DNA of 64,000 nucleotides from Dimorphilus gyrociliatus (GCA_904063045.1 CAJFCJ010000019.1:2982684-3046683); one strand, 5' to 3'; positions 36,444-49,266 are shown, counted from the first letter of the stretch. Made by a program: numbers and translations. Notes: generated by a model not told the origin, from the letters alone.

Positions 36444-37820
36444 GACGAATGGCAAATGTGTATGTTTTTCTACATATGTAGCCTTAGTTATTCTCTCTTT
36501 TCTGATAAAAAAGTTTGCTTTTGTTGATATTTTACGTAGTAACTTTAACTCGGCGCTTGGGTAATAAACGGATTCATATTTTAAATGGCTATTTTAATTC
36601 CTGCAGGAACAAGGTAAATAAAATTCTAAGAGAGGATTGCTAGACGATAAACGGGACAACATTCCATAAAAGATGATGTTGCATTTAAAGAACATTGGAA
36701 TTTAAATAACTGGATAATGTTGTCCCTGATTTGACTGTATGAGGGGAGTGAACGTGAGGAGTCTAAGGAGGGACTGAAGTGGGAGGGAAAGATCTTGTCT
36801 CTAGTCTAACAGGATTAGGATGACCTCTCTATCTGTAGGATTTCTGCTAGGGAATTATAGGAACTAGGATATGGTGCGCTACTGAGAACTTAGTATGTAT
36901 ATTTCTTTCGTTTCGCAAACACATATTTGTTCTCACATTTACATGAACATCAAAAATCATATCTTTATTTAGCGTAAGTATAAATAATAAAATTATCTTC
37001 TGTAATTTTAAGACTGGAATCGACGGAACACCTGACTTTGCATGATATGATTTCAGCGATTTGTTGCAATGGTTTCCTAAATTTTGTAATGCAACAAGCG
37101 GCATATTGTATAACTCTCCCTAAATATATAGTAAAATCTCAATAATTCAGAAAACATGCTTGTTACTAACAAGTTAAAAAAAGAAACCTTAGTAATTATT
37201 TCATCCAATGTTATCGAGATTTTACTGTATAATTATCATGAAAGATAGATTTATGATGTATAGTATGTGTATCATATATTTTGTCCAATTCATATATTCT
37301 TCCTGTTTCCAAACGGACAAAAACTGGAATACTCTATATTAATCCTGACTAAGATTTAAATTTGTTCGAAGCAAATTGTTAGAGACGCTTGTTACTATCA
37401 TATGCCTTTACTTATTCAGCTGTATTTATAATCAGCTAGCCTTGAAGAAATCTCATGCAAGGACGCTTTTGCGGAGAATTGATTTTATATAACAAAACTT
37501 TTCAGATGAATGAACGAAATAGACATCAAACGAAGAGTTCATTAGGCTTGTCTGGCTATTTACAGACATATTTTTTTCTTGACTACATTCAAGAAATCTA
37601 GCAGAATGAAATATTAGGAGACCAACCATAAGGTTTGTAAATACCTCTAAAATCTTAATTTTATGAAAATACACCTCATTGATAACTATCAATACGTTTT
37701 CTGACTAAAATCAGTTGTTAAATATTATACAAACACTTCAATAAAGGCATATACCAAGTACTCGTGGTAGTATATTTAATATGGCACTTAATATTTCGAA
37801 CATATTTTATCTTTGGCACA
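36444..37820. other. 1.4-kb spacer between SRSF1 and the SMKR1-like gene
   Basis: Contains the SRSF1 3' UTR, with an AATAAA near 36561, then an 11-bp inverted repeat (36653-36663 / 36716-36726) and a purine-rich tract (about 36741-36790). Nothing coding is recognised in the rest. Confidence 0.5.
36653..36726. repeat. Inverted repeat downstream of SRSF1
   Basis: GGGACAACATT at 36653-36663 pairs perfectly with AATGTTGTCCC at 36716-36726, enclosing 52 nt that contain a further TTCCA/TGGAA pair. It could fold as a hairpin in RNA; function unknown. Confidence 0.5.
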
Positions 37821-38118
37821 TTACTTTTTTTTCTTCTTTTTCCCCTTCTTTGGAGCTTCAGGCCAGGCAAATCCCCGATACTCAAGAGCGTCTACAGCGT
37901 TGTGAGCACAATAATAAATCTGCGTTAAGGCATGCTCATTCATTTCCGCCGAAGGTAATTTGGCAGGAGCTGATTTTGGGGCAGCTCTTTTCTTGGCTGA
38001 TTTCTTGCCACTCTTTTTACCCGATTTTGTACTATGAGCTCTTTTAGTTTTTGCTGATTTCTTTGGCTATTGAAATGATGAAATCAAAAATATACCTTAA
38101 AATTTAAATACAAACCAT
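37821..38118 (-). CDS. SMKR1: Small lysine-rich protein 1 homolog
   Basis: Two coding exons on the minus strand. The first contributes only the start codon (38118-38116, then donor GTTTGT); the second is 38066-37821. Product 82 aa, starting MPKKSAKTK, with basic KSGKKSGKKSAKKR stretches, then the family core IYYCAHNAVDALEYRGFAWPEAP and a lysine tail (KKGKKKKKK). Human SMKR1 has the same layout (LYYIAHN..DCL..RGFHWPGAPKGKKG). Function is unknown; its distribution in animals suggests a link to cilia, which is inference only. The single-codon first exon is supported by the matching MP-K start of the human protein. Confidence 0.75.
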
Positions 38119-38362
38119 ATTTGATATCGCTCTTAAGTTGATTAAATATAGTCTACTGTATGTTCATATGGCCATATTGATTGTCGTCAAGTAAATGGTT
38201 ATTGATCTCACGATTACTTTTAATATTTTCGTATTATACACTGCAGCTATTTAAAACATTGTTGAAGTGTTTTTGATAGTGTATTATCAACATTAATAAG
38301 CACTTCACTTAACAAGTTCAAAAGTTGCAAATTTTCGTGACATCTACAGTAACTATTCTTGA

Positions 38363-39622
38363 TTAATGCTTCCAGCCGACATCGTGCCCTCCAGCCATTT
38401 GAGGTTCTAGAAATCCTCTGAAGGATTTTCCATCATGGGTCCATCGAGCTCCATATCCATTTTCTTGTCGTACTTCACAGATGATAACATCATGCTAATA
38501 ATGTTAATAGAAAGAGTAATTTCAATTCGTCAGAATACAATTAAAAGTTACCGGAAGCCAGTGAATATTTATCCATGTTGAATTGTCTAGTATTTTTCCA
38601 AGTATTTTAAAGGCATGTTCGTTTTTATCAATCTCTCCTGAAAAAATTGACTGAATGAGTACAAAATGATAAGAATTTTAGGACACTTACTTCCTTTGCA
38701 TTTACCCCACCAGCCATCAGTTTCATCTCTATGGCAATGTTTTGCTAAAGCCCTTGCTCCTACAGTCAGAATAGACCCTGGGCTGAAAATCAAGCTGATG
38801 AAAGTAAAATTAAAAAATATTTTTCTAATTACTTATTGAGTTGTTGGAAAGTATCTTCTAGGAGTTTCCTTGGTGGTGGAAAAATGTCTTTACTCCCCAC
38901 TGTCTTTCTCACACCTAATAGATCCAAAATTCCACGTTTTCCTAATATCTAATAAAAGAAATTACAAAGGAAATAGGAATATTTCTCAAAAAATACCATT
39001 AGCATTTTCCTAACAGAAAAATTTTGTTCAGCTTTGGATGAATGATCCCAAAGTGTTTGAATTCCATCTAGCAAATCAGTAATTTTTTTGAAGTTGAATG
39101 ATCTTTCTTCCAAGTATTCTTTCTCATCCAATAAATCATAATTCGGCAGCTCCATAACTGGAGACTCTCTTTTTTAAAAATTAAAACAATTAATTTTTCA
39201 ACTCTTTAAAAAAATATATTTATATAAATCAAACTTTAACAGATTTTAAGTAAAATTTGCCAATGCAAATATAAACTAGCAAACTAAGAGTACAGTATAT
39301 TTACTTATTTTGAATCCATCTATCAAGCATTACACCTATTGTCTTATAAAGAGGTCTTGTTGGATAGCCGAAAATTCCTGATCTGGTAGTTTCTTCGGAA
39401 AATTCTTCAGATAATAACTCGTTAATATCTTCAGTGGGCAGGAATTTATCATTTCTCTTCAGTTCCTCCGATAAAACCTAGTGTTGAAATAGCTTCATAA
39501 TAAAGGCTACTTTATACTTTTATAAGTTTTATATCAAATGCTAACCTCTTTCACCATATCAACAAAGCTAGTCTCCATTTTGTCTTTTGCTAAATTGCCG
39601 CAGAGTCGACTTATTATACTAC
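38363..39622 (-). CDS. Conserved eukaryotic protein of unknown function (5' end incomplete)
   Basis: Seven joined exons on the minus strand: 39622-39546, 39477-39305, 39168-38997, 38948-38833, 38782-38691, 38637-38552, 38494-38363, in one frame to a TAA. The C-terminal half is rich in invariant-looking residues: GSILTVGARALAKHCHRD, DGWWGKC, KNEHAFKILGKIL, STWINIHWLPHD, EVRQENGYGARW and FRGFLEPQMAGGHDVGWKH. Many His, Trp, Cys and Asp residues in these blocks suggest a globular domain, possibly metal-binding. I have the impression of a similar family in plants and protists but cannot name it. The first methionine in frame is at 39578 (METSFVDMV), but the frame is open upstream to an acceptor at 39623 and joins well to a segment ending at donor 39765 (TKFAQKT|G), so an earlier exon carrying the ATG is likely. 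Confidence 0.7.
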
Positions 39623-39788
39623 CTAAAAGTGATGAAATTTAGATTTTTCTGGAAAATTACACAATATTCCTCATAGATTTGTAAAAAATGCGTTTGAGAT
39701 GAGTTTTTCTAAATCGGAAGGCGAACAAGAATTTCGCGATTTTAGGTAATTTCCTGAACTCTTACCAGTTTTTTGTGCAAATTTGGTT
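39623..39788. promoter_or_regulatory. Divergent promoter region of the unnamed gene and SELENOH
   Basis: 166 bp between the minus-strand exon at 39622 and the SELENOH ATG. A good minus-strand donor at 39765-39764 suggests that the 5' exon of the unnamed gene lies here and overlaps the SELENOH start in antisense. Confidence 0.4.
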
Positions 39789-40196
39789 ATGGCGCCAAAG
39801 AGGAAAAGAGGTCTCAAGACAAAATCAACTGAAGAAGTCGAAGATCTCGCTCATAATAACCAGTCAGTAGAAAGAGATGACTCTTTAGCAAAGAAGAAAA
39901 AAGTCGACGGTACAATAACAGTGTTAATAGAGCATTGCAAATCTTGACGGGTGTATGGTCGCAAAGCGGCCGCCATTATAGAGTTTTTAAGAGCTGATGA
40001 AGACTTAAGTATTGATGAGGTATTAATAAATCAGGAAAAACCCAAACGAGGAGCTTTTGAAATTTCTATTCAAGACTCGGAAGGAAATACCCATAATGTT
40101 TGGACTGGGTTGAAGAAAGGACCTCCCAGAAAGCTAAAGTTTCCTGAACCCGAAATAGTTCTAAATGAAATTAAAACATTGCTCGAGGGCAAGTAA
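39789..40196 (+). CDS. SELENOH: Selenoprotein H (UGA recoded as selenocysteine)
   Basis: Nucleolar thioredoxin-fold redox protein with a CxxU active site. Single exon, 135 aa including Sec. MAPKRKRGLKTK and later KKKK form the basic N-terminal tail typical of SELENOH. ITVLIEHCKS is followed by an in-frame TGA at 39945-39947 (residue 53), then RVYGRKAAAIIEFL. The order HCxxU-RVYGR matches human SELENOH (HCTSU-RVYGR), as does the C-terminal WTGLKKGPPRKLKFPEP. Before the TGA the frame is open from the ATG; after it the frame runs 82 codons to TAA. A SECIS-like hairpin follows 30 bp after the stop. A routine gene finder would call only a truncated product or the 39951-40196 part. Confidence 0.95.
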
Positions 40197-40226
40197 GCTA
40201 GTTTAATTAAATGAACTTTGAAAACT

Positions 40227-40298
40227 GTCTTTTTGAATTTATGACGGTTTAAAGTGAAAGCATAAGAAGCTTTTTACCTGATAGTGCTTCATAAAGAC
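40227..40298 (+). promoter_or_regulatory. SECIS element of SELENOH
   Basis: In the 3' UTR. Helix I pairs 40227-40237 (GTCTTTTTGAA) with 40288-40298 (TTCATAAAGAC) with one mismatch. The quartet core is ATGA at 40241-40244 with TGAT at 40279-40282. The apical AA lies at 40257-40258, exactly 12 nt after ATGA, the spacing expected for eukaryotic SECIS elements. Helix II pairs GGT with ACC plus part of TTAAAG/CTTTTT. It would recruit SBP2 and the Sec-tRNA machinery to decode UGA. Confidence 0.85.
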
Positions 40299-40730
40299 AC
40301 ATTTCAAAATTTCATAAATTATACTTCCCTTAAATTTTATTGTGTAACATATTTAAAAATAAAACATTTGCATTGTAAACAAACTTCACAAAAAAATTGG
40401 TTTTGTTTATCCTCCTCCAAACTAGTAAAAGCAGTAATAAAGACAAAAAAAAAGACTGGGAATGTAAAAAGTCTGAATGGTTTTTATGTGTGTAACTACA
40501 CTTTAAAAAAAAACATTGCATTTTAGAAAACTACTCATTCATTGGTAAAGAACATGATAAAACTCAGTAAAGTAAAATTTCAAAGGTTTTATAGAACGAT
40601 AAAAGTGTTGATATATGTTGTTAGAGCGTTTGGAGTATATTATTTTGATAATATGTTCTGGACAGATAATTAATTTTTTTTTTAAACTAAATGAAGTAAA
40701 AAAGATTCGAAAGTTTTCTGCTAATATAAA
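40299..40730. other. Shared 3' region between SELENOH and SHC
   Basis: AT-rich, no coding signal; presumably 3' UTR and poly(A) signals of the convergent pair. Confidence 0.5.
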
Positions 40731-41917
40731 TTAACAATTTGCTAGGGCTACTGGTCTTTTTAAAACAAATAAACCATCTTTTGTATGGATGGGATTCCCT
40801 GAAGTAACATAATGCCTAATTAAATGACTGATGGAATTGAATGCCTGTGTTTTTGTGCGAACTATTCCATTCGGGTCTACGAGAAGAAGGTGGCGTACTG
40901 TGTGATTATGTTTTCCGCTTAATACGTACTGACCAATGCAATTTGAAGTTAATCTAACGAGAAAATCCCCATCTTCTTTTAAAAGCTCCTCTGCTTGACT
41001 TCTTGAAATGTTTCCATGAAACCACTCTTCATTTGTAGGATCCCCGGCACCAATGCAGCCTTCGAGTGTAAAAGGCTCCATCCCAAAGTCATCTGTTGAA
41101 TTATGAACTACCTCAGTTGGTGTTTCAGTTGGCTTATGATCGTTATTATCGTTTCCTTTATCTTCGTCAACTTCGTTAGTGAGAGGCGGTGCACTTGGTT
41201 CAGCAACGTAGCAATTACCGACAGCCCTAGAATCGATCATAGCTAAACCTAGAAACTGTTTGTATCGTAATTCGAAAGCCTGACCAAGGGTATTTAATAT
41301 ATCATGAGATGATTTGTTTCCACATTCTAAAATGTGACAGAATCGCCCCCGAATAACGTCTTTGGATACAATTGTCACAAAGTCTAAATCATTATCTCCA
41401 CTTGATGTAAATGATACAGAATTTAAAGGGTATAAACCTATAGATCTCTGATTATCCAAAGATATTAGTTGGATAGTTTCAGTATCTATTATTACTTGAC
41501 AATTACTTCCTGCATTTGTCATATCAGGGGTATCTTTGATTATATCAGTTAAACTTTTGTCAATTTTTTTCGTACTTGATGATCTCATACCGGCCGCAGA
41601 AGTTACTATGATTGTGCACTGTCTAAAGTTTTAGTGAATGCTTAGCTTTGATTAAGAGAAAAACTATTCCCTATGCTTACTTTGTCACAGCTTTTCGAGT
41701 CTCAAATGACATTGATCGCATGCTCTGAGTAATTTCCAAACACCCCATGTACTTAAAAATAGTTAAATTCAATATTTATTTCAATATTTACACCAATTTC
41801 ACTTACTCTAACTGGATATGACACTCCATTGCCAGGTAAGAGCTGATGATCTTGATGTAGCCAACCTCCTATTGGCTTATTTCTAAAACTACCATCATCG
41901 TTCCACTGATTTGACAT
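40731..41917 (-). CDS. SHC adaptor protein (PTB and SH2 domains)
   Basis: Three exons on the minus strand: 41917-41807, 41751-41681, 41622-40731; 357 aa. The PTB domain starts GGWLHQDHQLLPGNGVSYPVRYMGCLEITQSMRSMSFETRKAVTK and ends with CHILECGN and IGQAFEL-type TLGQAFELRYKQFL (residues about 20-195). A short linker follows, then an SH2 domain EEWFHGNISRSQAEELLKEDGDFLVR (Arg of FLVR present) with GQYVLSG and HLLLVDPNGIVRTK, which is diagnostic of SHC. It couples phosphotyrosine receptors to downstream signalling. The linker contains only one tyrosine (CYVAEP) and no YxN site, so the usual GRB2 docking tyrosines are absent; it has a PSAP motif and DDFGMEPF, matching the FDMKPF segment of vertebrate SHC. 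Confidence 0.93.
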
Positions 41918-42340
41918 TTTATCTTCGGTCCCAAATGAAAAAAATAATTTCCAACAAAGAAGATTTACATAAAGAATGAATAAAACAAATTAAGAAGTTT
42001 TGTATCGTTGTATGAGTAAATCAAGTTTTAGTGCCTTCTCAAGAAGGAAAAGGGAATATGTCGTGACATAGGTAGTTGATTACTGACTGCAAGAAGTTTA
42101 AACACTAATAATATTTTTCCAAAAAATTATTTTTTTAAATAAAGCTTTGAAAAGACGTTTACTTGAAGAATTCAGAAAATAGTTTAAAATATATACGAAA
42201 AAGAGTAGTAAACACAATATCCGGAAGTCGAAAGTAATCAGCCAATGAGCTTAAACCGTAGTTATTTTCAAGACGTTTTGCGCTCAAGAGGGAGAAAGTA
42301 TCACTAAAACAAGACAGAAACTTAATTCCTTTACCTTATC
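41918..42340. promoter_or_regulatory. Divergent promoter of SHC and CKS
   Basis: 423 bp. A CCAAT box (GCCAATGAGC, 42241-42250) lies about 95 bp upstream of the CKS ATG, followed by TTTTCAAG and TTTTGCGCTC, which loosely resemble CHR- and E2F-type cell-cycle elements. Only the CCAAT box is a confident match. Confidence 0.4.
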
Positions 42341-42661
42341 ATGTCTCACAACGGCTTTTATTATTCAGAAAAGTACTGCGACGACCTTTATGAGTACAGG
42401 TTTGTATTGTGTTCTGAATACATAACTAGAAATCTACAGAATATTTACCGCCATTTCAGGCATGTTGTGGGACCGAAAAACATTGGAAAAATGATAACGA
42501 AAGCCAAGCTTTTAACGGAAGCTGAATGGAGAAAACTAGGGGTACAGCAGAGTCAGGGTTGGGAACATTATGCAGTTCATAATCCAGAGCCCCATATTCT
42601 ACTTTTTCGTCGTCCCTTGACCCACCCGAATGCCGGACCGAAGAAAATTGAAGGCAATTAA
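42341..42661 (+). CDS. Cyclin-dependent kinase regulatory subunit CKS1/CKS2
   Basis: Exons 42341-42399 and 42460-42661; 86 aa. The family is 79-86 aa. Conserved features: [16 protein letters not shown] around the splice site (the Arg codon is split AG|G), [11 protein letters not shown] and [14 protein letters not shown], the hinge and CDK-binding region with the phosphate-binding basic residues. It docks CDKs to phosphorylated substrates and, as CKS1, assists SCF-SKP2. CKS1 and CKS2 cannot be told apart outside vertebrates. Confidence 0.96.
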   Translation: MSHNGFYYSEKYCDDLYEYRFVLCSEYITRNLQNIYRHFRHVVGPKNIGKMITKAKLLTEAEWRKLGVQQSQGWEHYAVHNPEPHILLFRRPLTHPNAGPKKIEGN

Positions 42662-42961
42662 ACTTTGTGAAAGATCAATTCTCGGACTATTCGTTTTATG
42701 TGTTTTCCCATTCTTTTGTATTTATCCATTGCGTAAATTACAATAGATAATTTGCTGCTGTAAAGAAATTGTATGTTTTAAGTTAAATCCGTAAGATGGC
42801 ATTACTTTTCTATTTCTCCTCTGGTGTTTGAAACCCGCTGGCACCACTCGTCAGCCGGAAGAATGCTTATGGAATGTTTAGTTAGTACGAGGCTACAAGC
42901 GTAGACTGACTAAAGCGCGTTTTCGGTGCATTTCGTTTTACAGTCAAAAATAAAAAGAAAT

Positions 42962-44396
42962 ATGAATCCTTCTCGTCAAGTTATTGATGTAGAACTACAT
43001 AAAGGCTCACCTTCGGATCCATGGGGATTTCGGCTACAAGGGGGATACGATTTTCCTAACCCTCTATCCGTTCAAAGAGTAAGTACCAACTTCTAAAAGA
43101 ATTTAGTTGAATCAGCAAAATATGTTTCTGTTTTTAGATCAATTCGAATAGTGTTGCTGAGCAATATGGGCTAAAGGAAGGAGATGTTGTATTGGCTATT
43201 AACGGACTTTCAACAGATAACATGACACATGAAATGGCAAAAAGAGAAATATTGAATGGGGGATTAAATTGTCTCTTTAGAGTGGAACGTTCTGTTGTGA
43301 CAACTTGGAAGCCCCAAGTTGAAATACTTCACGCTGGAAAAGATTTTCTGGATAATAATCAAATGGTTCAAAAGACATCTCTTGCTAGAGATGCCCCTCA
43401 AGTAAATAATAATATTGGATCTGGTCATAATCGCAGTGCAAAACCTTTTCCCAGCAATATGGGATTAGTGAACAATCAGTACAATTCACCTCTTGGCTTG
43501 TATTCAAATTCGAACGTTGACGATGTTTTGGATGCGACGGCCGATGCTCACGCGAATAATCTTGTGAGGTATGTTTGATCAATCGATTACTATCGGGTTT
43601 TATTACCGCATATACTAGACTAAAACATTGTCAAGCGACCTTTCGGCGAATATTTATTTAACGCGCTTTCGAATCTTTATCCACTAGGCCTTTACCGAGT
43701 TTTGGCCAATCGTCCCAGGATCTAGGCTCAGCTTTTGGTAAGATGTTGTATGGAATTACAACTACCTGCATGAAATAACTAACAATACTAGCTAGACACA
43801 GTGTTTTTTTTCTTTTACCGAATGTAAATATTCATATTAATATCAACAGTACAAACCCAAATGGTAACAGTCAAGAAGCGAAATGCTTCAAAAATAGTCA
43901 CGTTCTTGATGCATTACGTGAAATAGATGGGAATGATTCTGAAGTAACCCCACCTAGTGATCGAAAACCCCGACAAAGTTTAACATTTTCTTTATTAGAA
44001 CGTGAGTTGGAAAACCCCGGTTAGTTTGATGTGTTTTTATGCTGTTCAAGTAGACTTGCAAGAAAAATGTCCATGAATTCTCTTGATATAGGTTCTGTTC
44101 AAAGCGAGCCAGGTTTTCGACGCGTTCAAGCTCCAACAACACAACCCCGTCAATCGGCCCCACCGCAACAAGACGCTTCGATCTGCAAAGCTTGTGGCCG
44201 CCTTATAATTGGTGTTTTTGTAAAGGTGCGTGGCAATCCTATGCATGCTGAGTGTTTCAAGTGTAGGCGCTGTGGCAAAAATTTAAAGAATGCTGGCTAC
44301 TTTGTCGTGGAAGATGAATTATACTGTGAAGCTGATGCTCAGCAAGTTGCAACTCCCCCTCAACCTGGAATGGTGGCTAGTGCTGTTTACAAATGA
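42962..44396 (+). CDS. PDZ and LIM domain protein (ALP/PDLIM family)
   Basis: Actin and Z-line associated scaffold. Core exons: 42962-43078, 43138-43568, 43850-44019, 44092-44396 (340 aa). The N-terminal PDZ domain has DPWGFRLQGGYDF in place of GLGF and continues VAEQYGLKEGDVVLAINGLST...MAKREIL, the ALP/Zasp-type pattern. The middle is low-complexity. One C-terminal LIM domain, CKAC...H-AEC-FKC-RRC...C-EAD, has all eight zinc ligands (last is Asp). A candidate extra exon starts at 43688 (PLPSFGQSSQDL): with the strong donor GTAAGA at 43738 it is 50 nt and shifts frame; with GTATGG at 43748 it is 60 nt and in frame. The third core exon may also end at an alternative GTGAGT (44002). Single LIM plus PDZ matches PDLIM1-4. 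Confidence 0.9.
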
Positions 44397-45447
44397 TTAT
44401 CGTTAACGGTCGCTGATTGTACCTTATAGGGTATACTCAACATTTAAGAAAATCATTATGCATACTATGCAAATTATCTATACAAAATATATATATATAT
44501 ATATATATATTAATATTAATATATTATACATATATATTTATATTAAATGTATATTCGGTGCTTTACAATACACAATAGCAAATAAAAGATTAATTGTAAC
44601 AAAACGGGACTCACAGCAGAGTATTTTATATCTTTCATAGGTCATGTAAAAAAGCAATTGATAAAATTTAAGTGCATATTAATAATACGATAACAAAATA
44701 GATTCCTAATGCTGTTATTTTAGCTAATGCTCTAAATGACATCTTGGAACTCGTCTTTTGTTTGGAATCCATGGCAAACAGGCCATGTTACAAACATTGG
44801 TTTATTTTTTGTCATACATATCACACTAATTGAAGTCAATTATACATCTGTCAACCGCAACAAACTTTTATAACGTAAAATTTCATGTTTGATGATGTTG
44901 AAATGAAAAGTGCAGCCCGTCTTAACAAGCAGTCGTAACCTAAATGGAACGATTGATAAATATATACTTTATATATACAGTATATATAAATAAATATGTA
45001 TATATACATACATATATACATATATATTTATGTATATTTCATATTACTGTGTATAAGTGAAAAATAAATCTTTAAAAATCATCTACAACAACCGATAAAA
45101 TTCATATAATGTTTTGGGTCGAAAGAGACAAACAGTGGAAAATACGTGGACCACAGTTATTTTACGTCGATTTAGTCTATTTACAGGCAAGTAAATCTCA
45201 AAATTACATAAATATGTACAAGGCACAAAATCACACCATCTGCCGTACATCGTGTTCAAGACAAAAATTTTGAGTATATATATAACACAAGAATTCATAA
45301 ACTTTGAGCAGCAGGTCGTCCAAAAACTGGCTATACCTACGCTTGCTACGAGTAGAAGACTGTATAAAACACGTAATTTACTGTTCTATTAACGAGCAAT
45401 AACCGGTCATAAAAATTGTTTTAAATTTCTAACTGTATGTTACACTG
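44397..45447. other. Shared 3' region of PDZ-LIM gene and PTEN, rich in TA repeats
   Basis: 1.05 kb with TA microsatellites at 44487-44510 and about 44960-45040, including one CAG-interrupted palindromic TA tract (44978-44980). No coding signal. Confidence 0.55.
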
Positions 45448-47583
<2,136 letters not shown>

Positions 47584-49266
47584 ATTGAGACAACGAAAGC
47601 ACGCCGTTTTTAATCCTTAAAGTCTTCGTCTTCAAATAAATGCACAGTTTTTTTTTAATAGATTAGCACTATTATTGGTGGCATAGAAACTGTTCTAACA
47701 TCTCTTTTTATACTTCCGCTTGCCGCCTTCGATTTTCGTTTCGCTGCGAGTAGATGGGATCAGACGGACGAACGATTTTTATGGCACTTTGAGCAGCGAT
47801 TCCTTATGGAATGTTCCCGATCTGATTCGAAGGTATTTCCTTAATATTTGCCTCTTTCTATATACGACGCATGGTGCTCCTGCTGATTCCTTAGACACTA
47901 ACAACTAGGTAGCGCTGATTTACCGGAAGCAGCCTCGTAACCTTAGTAATCTTCCGCGAACATAGAGCATTATATACTTGCTCATAGTCTTCTGTTATAA
48001 ATTGCTAAAATTTACAGTATATCGAAAGTTAAATATGTAAATACTGTAGAAAATAAATCCTATTCTAATGTAATCTTTATAGTCTTTACTACAATTTAAC
48101 TACGCGTATTAATATTTAAACAGTGAAGGGTGATGCCTTTTGCGAATGAATAGTAATCATAATATAGTTTTCTTAAATTATCATGACACTTTTCTCCAAG
48201 TTGTGCCTTACTATTTTTACCAATTTATAAGATGAGACGAGCATTTAAAGCAAACACTTCCATTCCATGAGATTGGAATATTTAATATGATTTGAGCGAT
48301 AATTAATAGACAAAGAGTACGCACGCAATAAGTAAAACAAAGGTCAAAGCAACGCTTACAAAAATGTCTATTTGATGACGGAAGAATTACTCATTTCCTT
48401 TTAGGTATTAATAAGTTTCATTCGTACACTTCCTAAATAAATTCGGTGACTAAGTAAAATAAATTTTGCAGATTCACTACGATCTGAATTAAAAGAACTG
48501 AGTAAACGAATAAAAGTAAGATCGTAACACAAGAGTGAAGCTATTTAAAAAGCATTTCAATTAAAAATGAGAGTGAAATTTTCAATATGATGGAGATATC
48601 GCTTATATCAAGCGTTATACAATCTGCCATTTCTGCTATCGGTAAAAAGAACACTTGATGAGATAATGAGAGCTGATTAAAGCATGGCGCCGACATAAGC
48701 TGCTTGTAGACAAGCAATACACCTCTCTTACAAATTTTCAATATCATTAAAAGCCTTTTTATAATTTTTGTTTTTATATTTTATTTCACTCAAGAATGTT
48801 TAATTACCTTGTACGGTTTTTATTAAAATTTTTTCTCCATAAAAAGACAACAACGGACCTAAAACTACGAATGTTTGTAATAAATAGATTTATTTATTTA
48901 AGATATTTCATGACATTTTTAACTATTTATCTTTTAAAAAAGCATTAGATTGTAATTTCTACATGGAGATAAAATAAGAGAATAAAGTACTTTAGATTTA
49001 TTTAGCAATAATTCTCGAACACCTGTATTTTCTAACAAAGTATTATAGTATTAATTATTAATAAGGTGGATTAAAAAACAAAAAAAGGTAAATCAACATT
49101 TTTATAGGATTTGCTTAAAAATTTTAACAAAGTAACTTGAAAACGTCATATTTCCAGTACAAATTGCATTTCACATAGAATATCTAAAGCGCCATCTATG
49201 AACTAAATAAAAAAGATTTTACACTTGGCAGTTTAAGCTTATTTTCTTTTATTTCTTTTATTATTT
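47584..49266. other. Spacer upstream of PTEN and downstream of ASNSD1
   Basis: 1.7 kb. A CpG-containing, less AT-rich patch at about 47690-47960 may be the PTEN promoter or a non-coding first exon. The rest, to 49266, shows nothing recognisable; short ORFs there (for example 48541-48747) have no family features. It includes an ATAGATGGCGCT motif (minus, near 49195). Confidence 0.45.

Noticed and set aside
39951-40196. Stand-alone small protein starting at 39951
   Set aside because: It is the part of SELENOH after the recoded UGA; the preceding frame and the SECIS show the real gene starts at 39789.
44458-44640. 60-codon ORF over the TA repeat after the PDZ-LIM gene
   Set aside because: It is a TA microsatellite translated as repeating Tyr-Ile.
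47720-47908. 62-codon ORF upstream of PTEN
   Set aside because: Non-ATG start and no homology; the better composition is more easily explained by a promoter or 5' UTR region.
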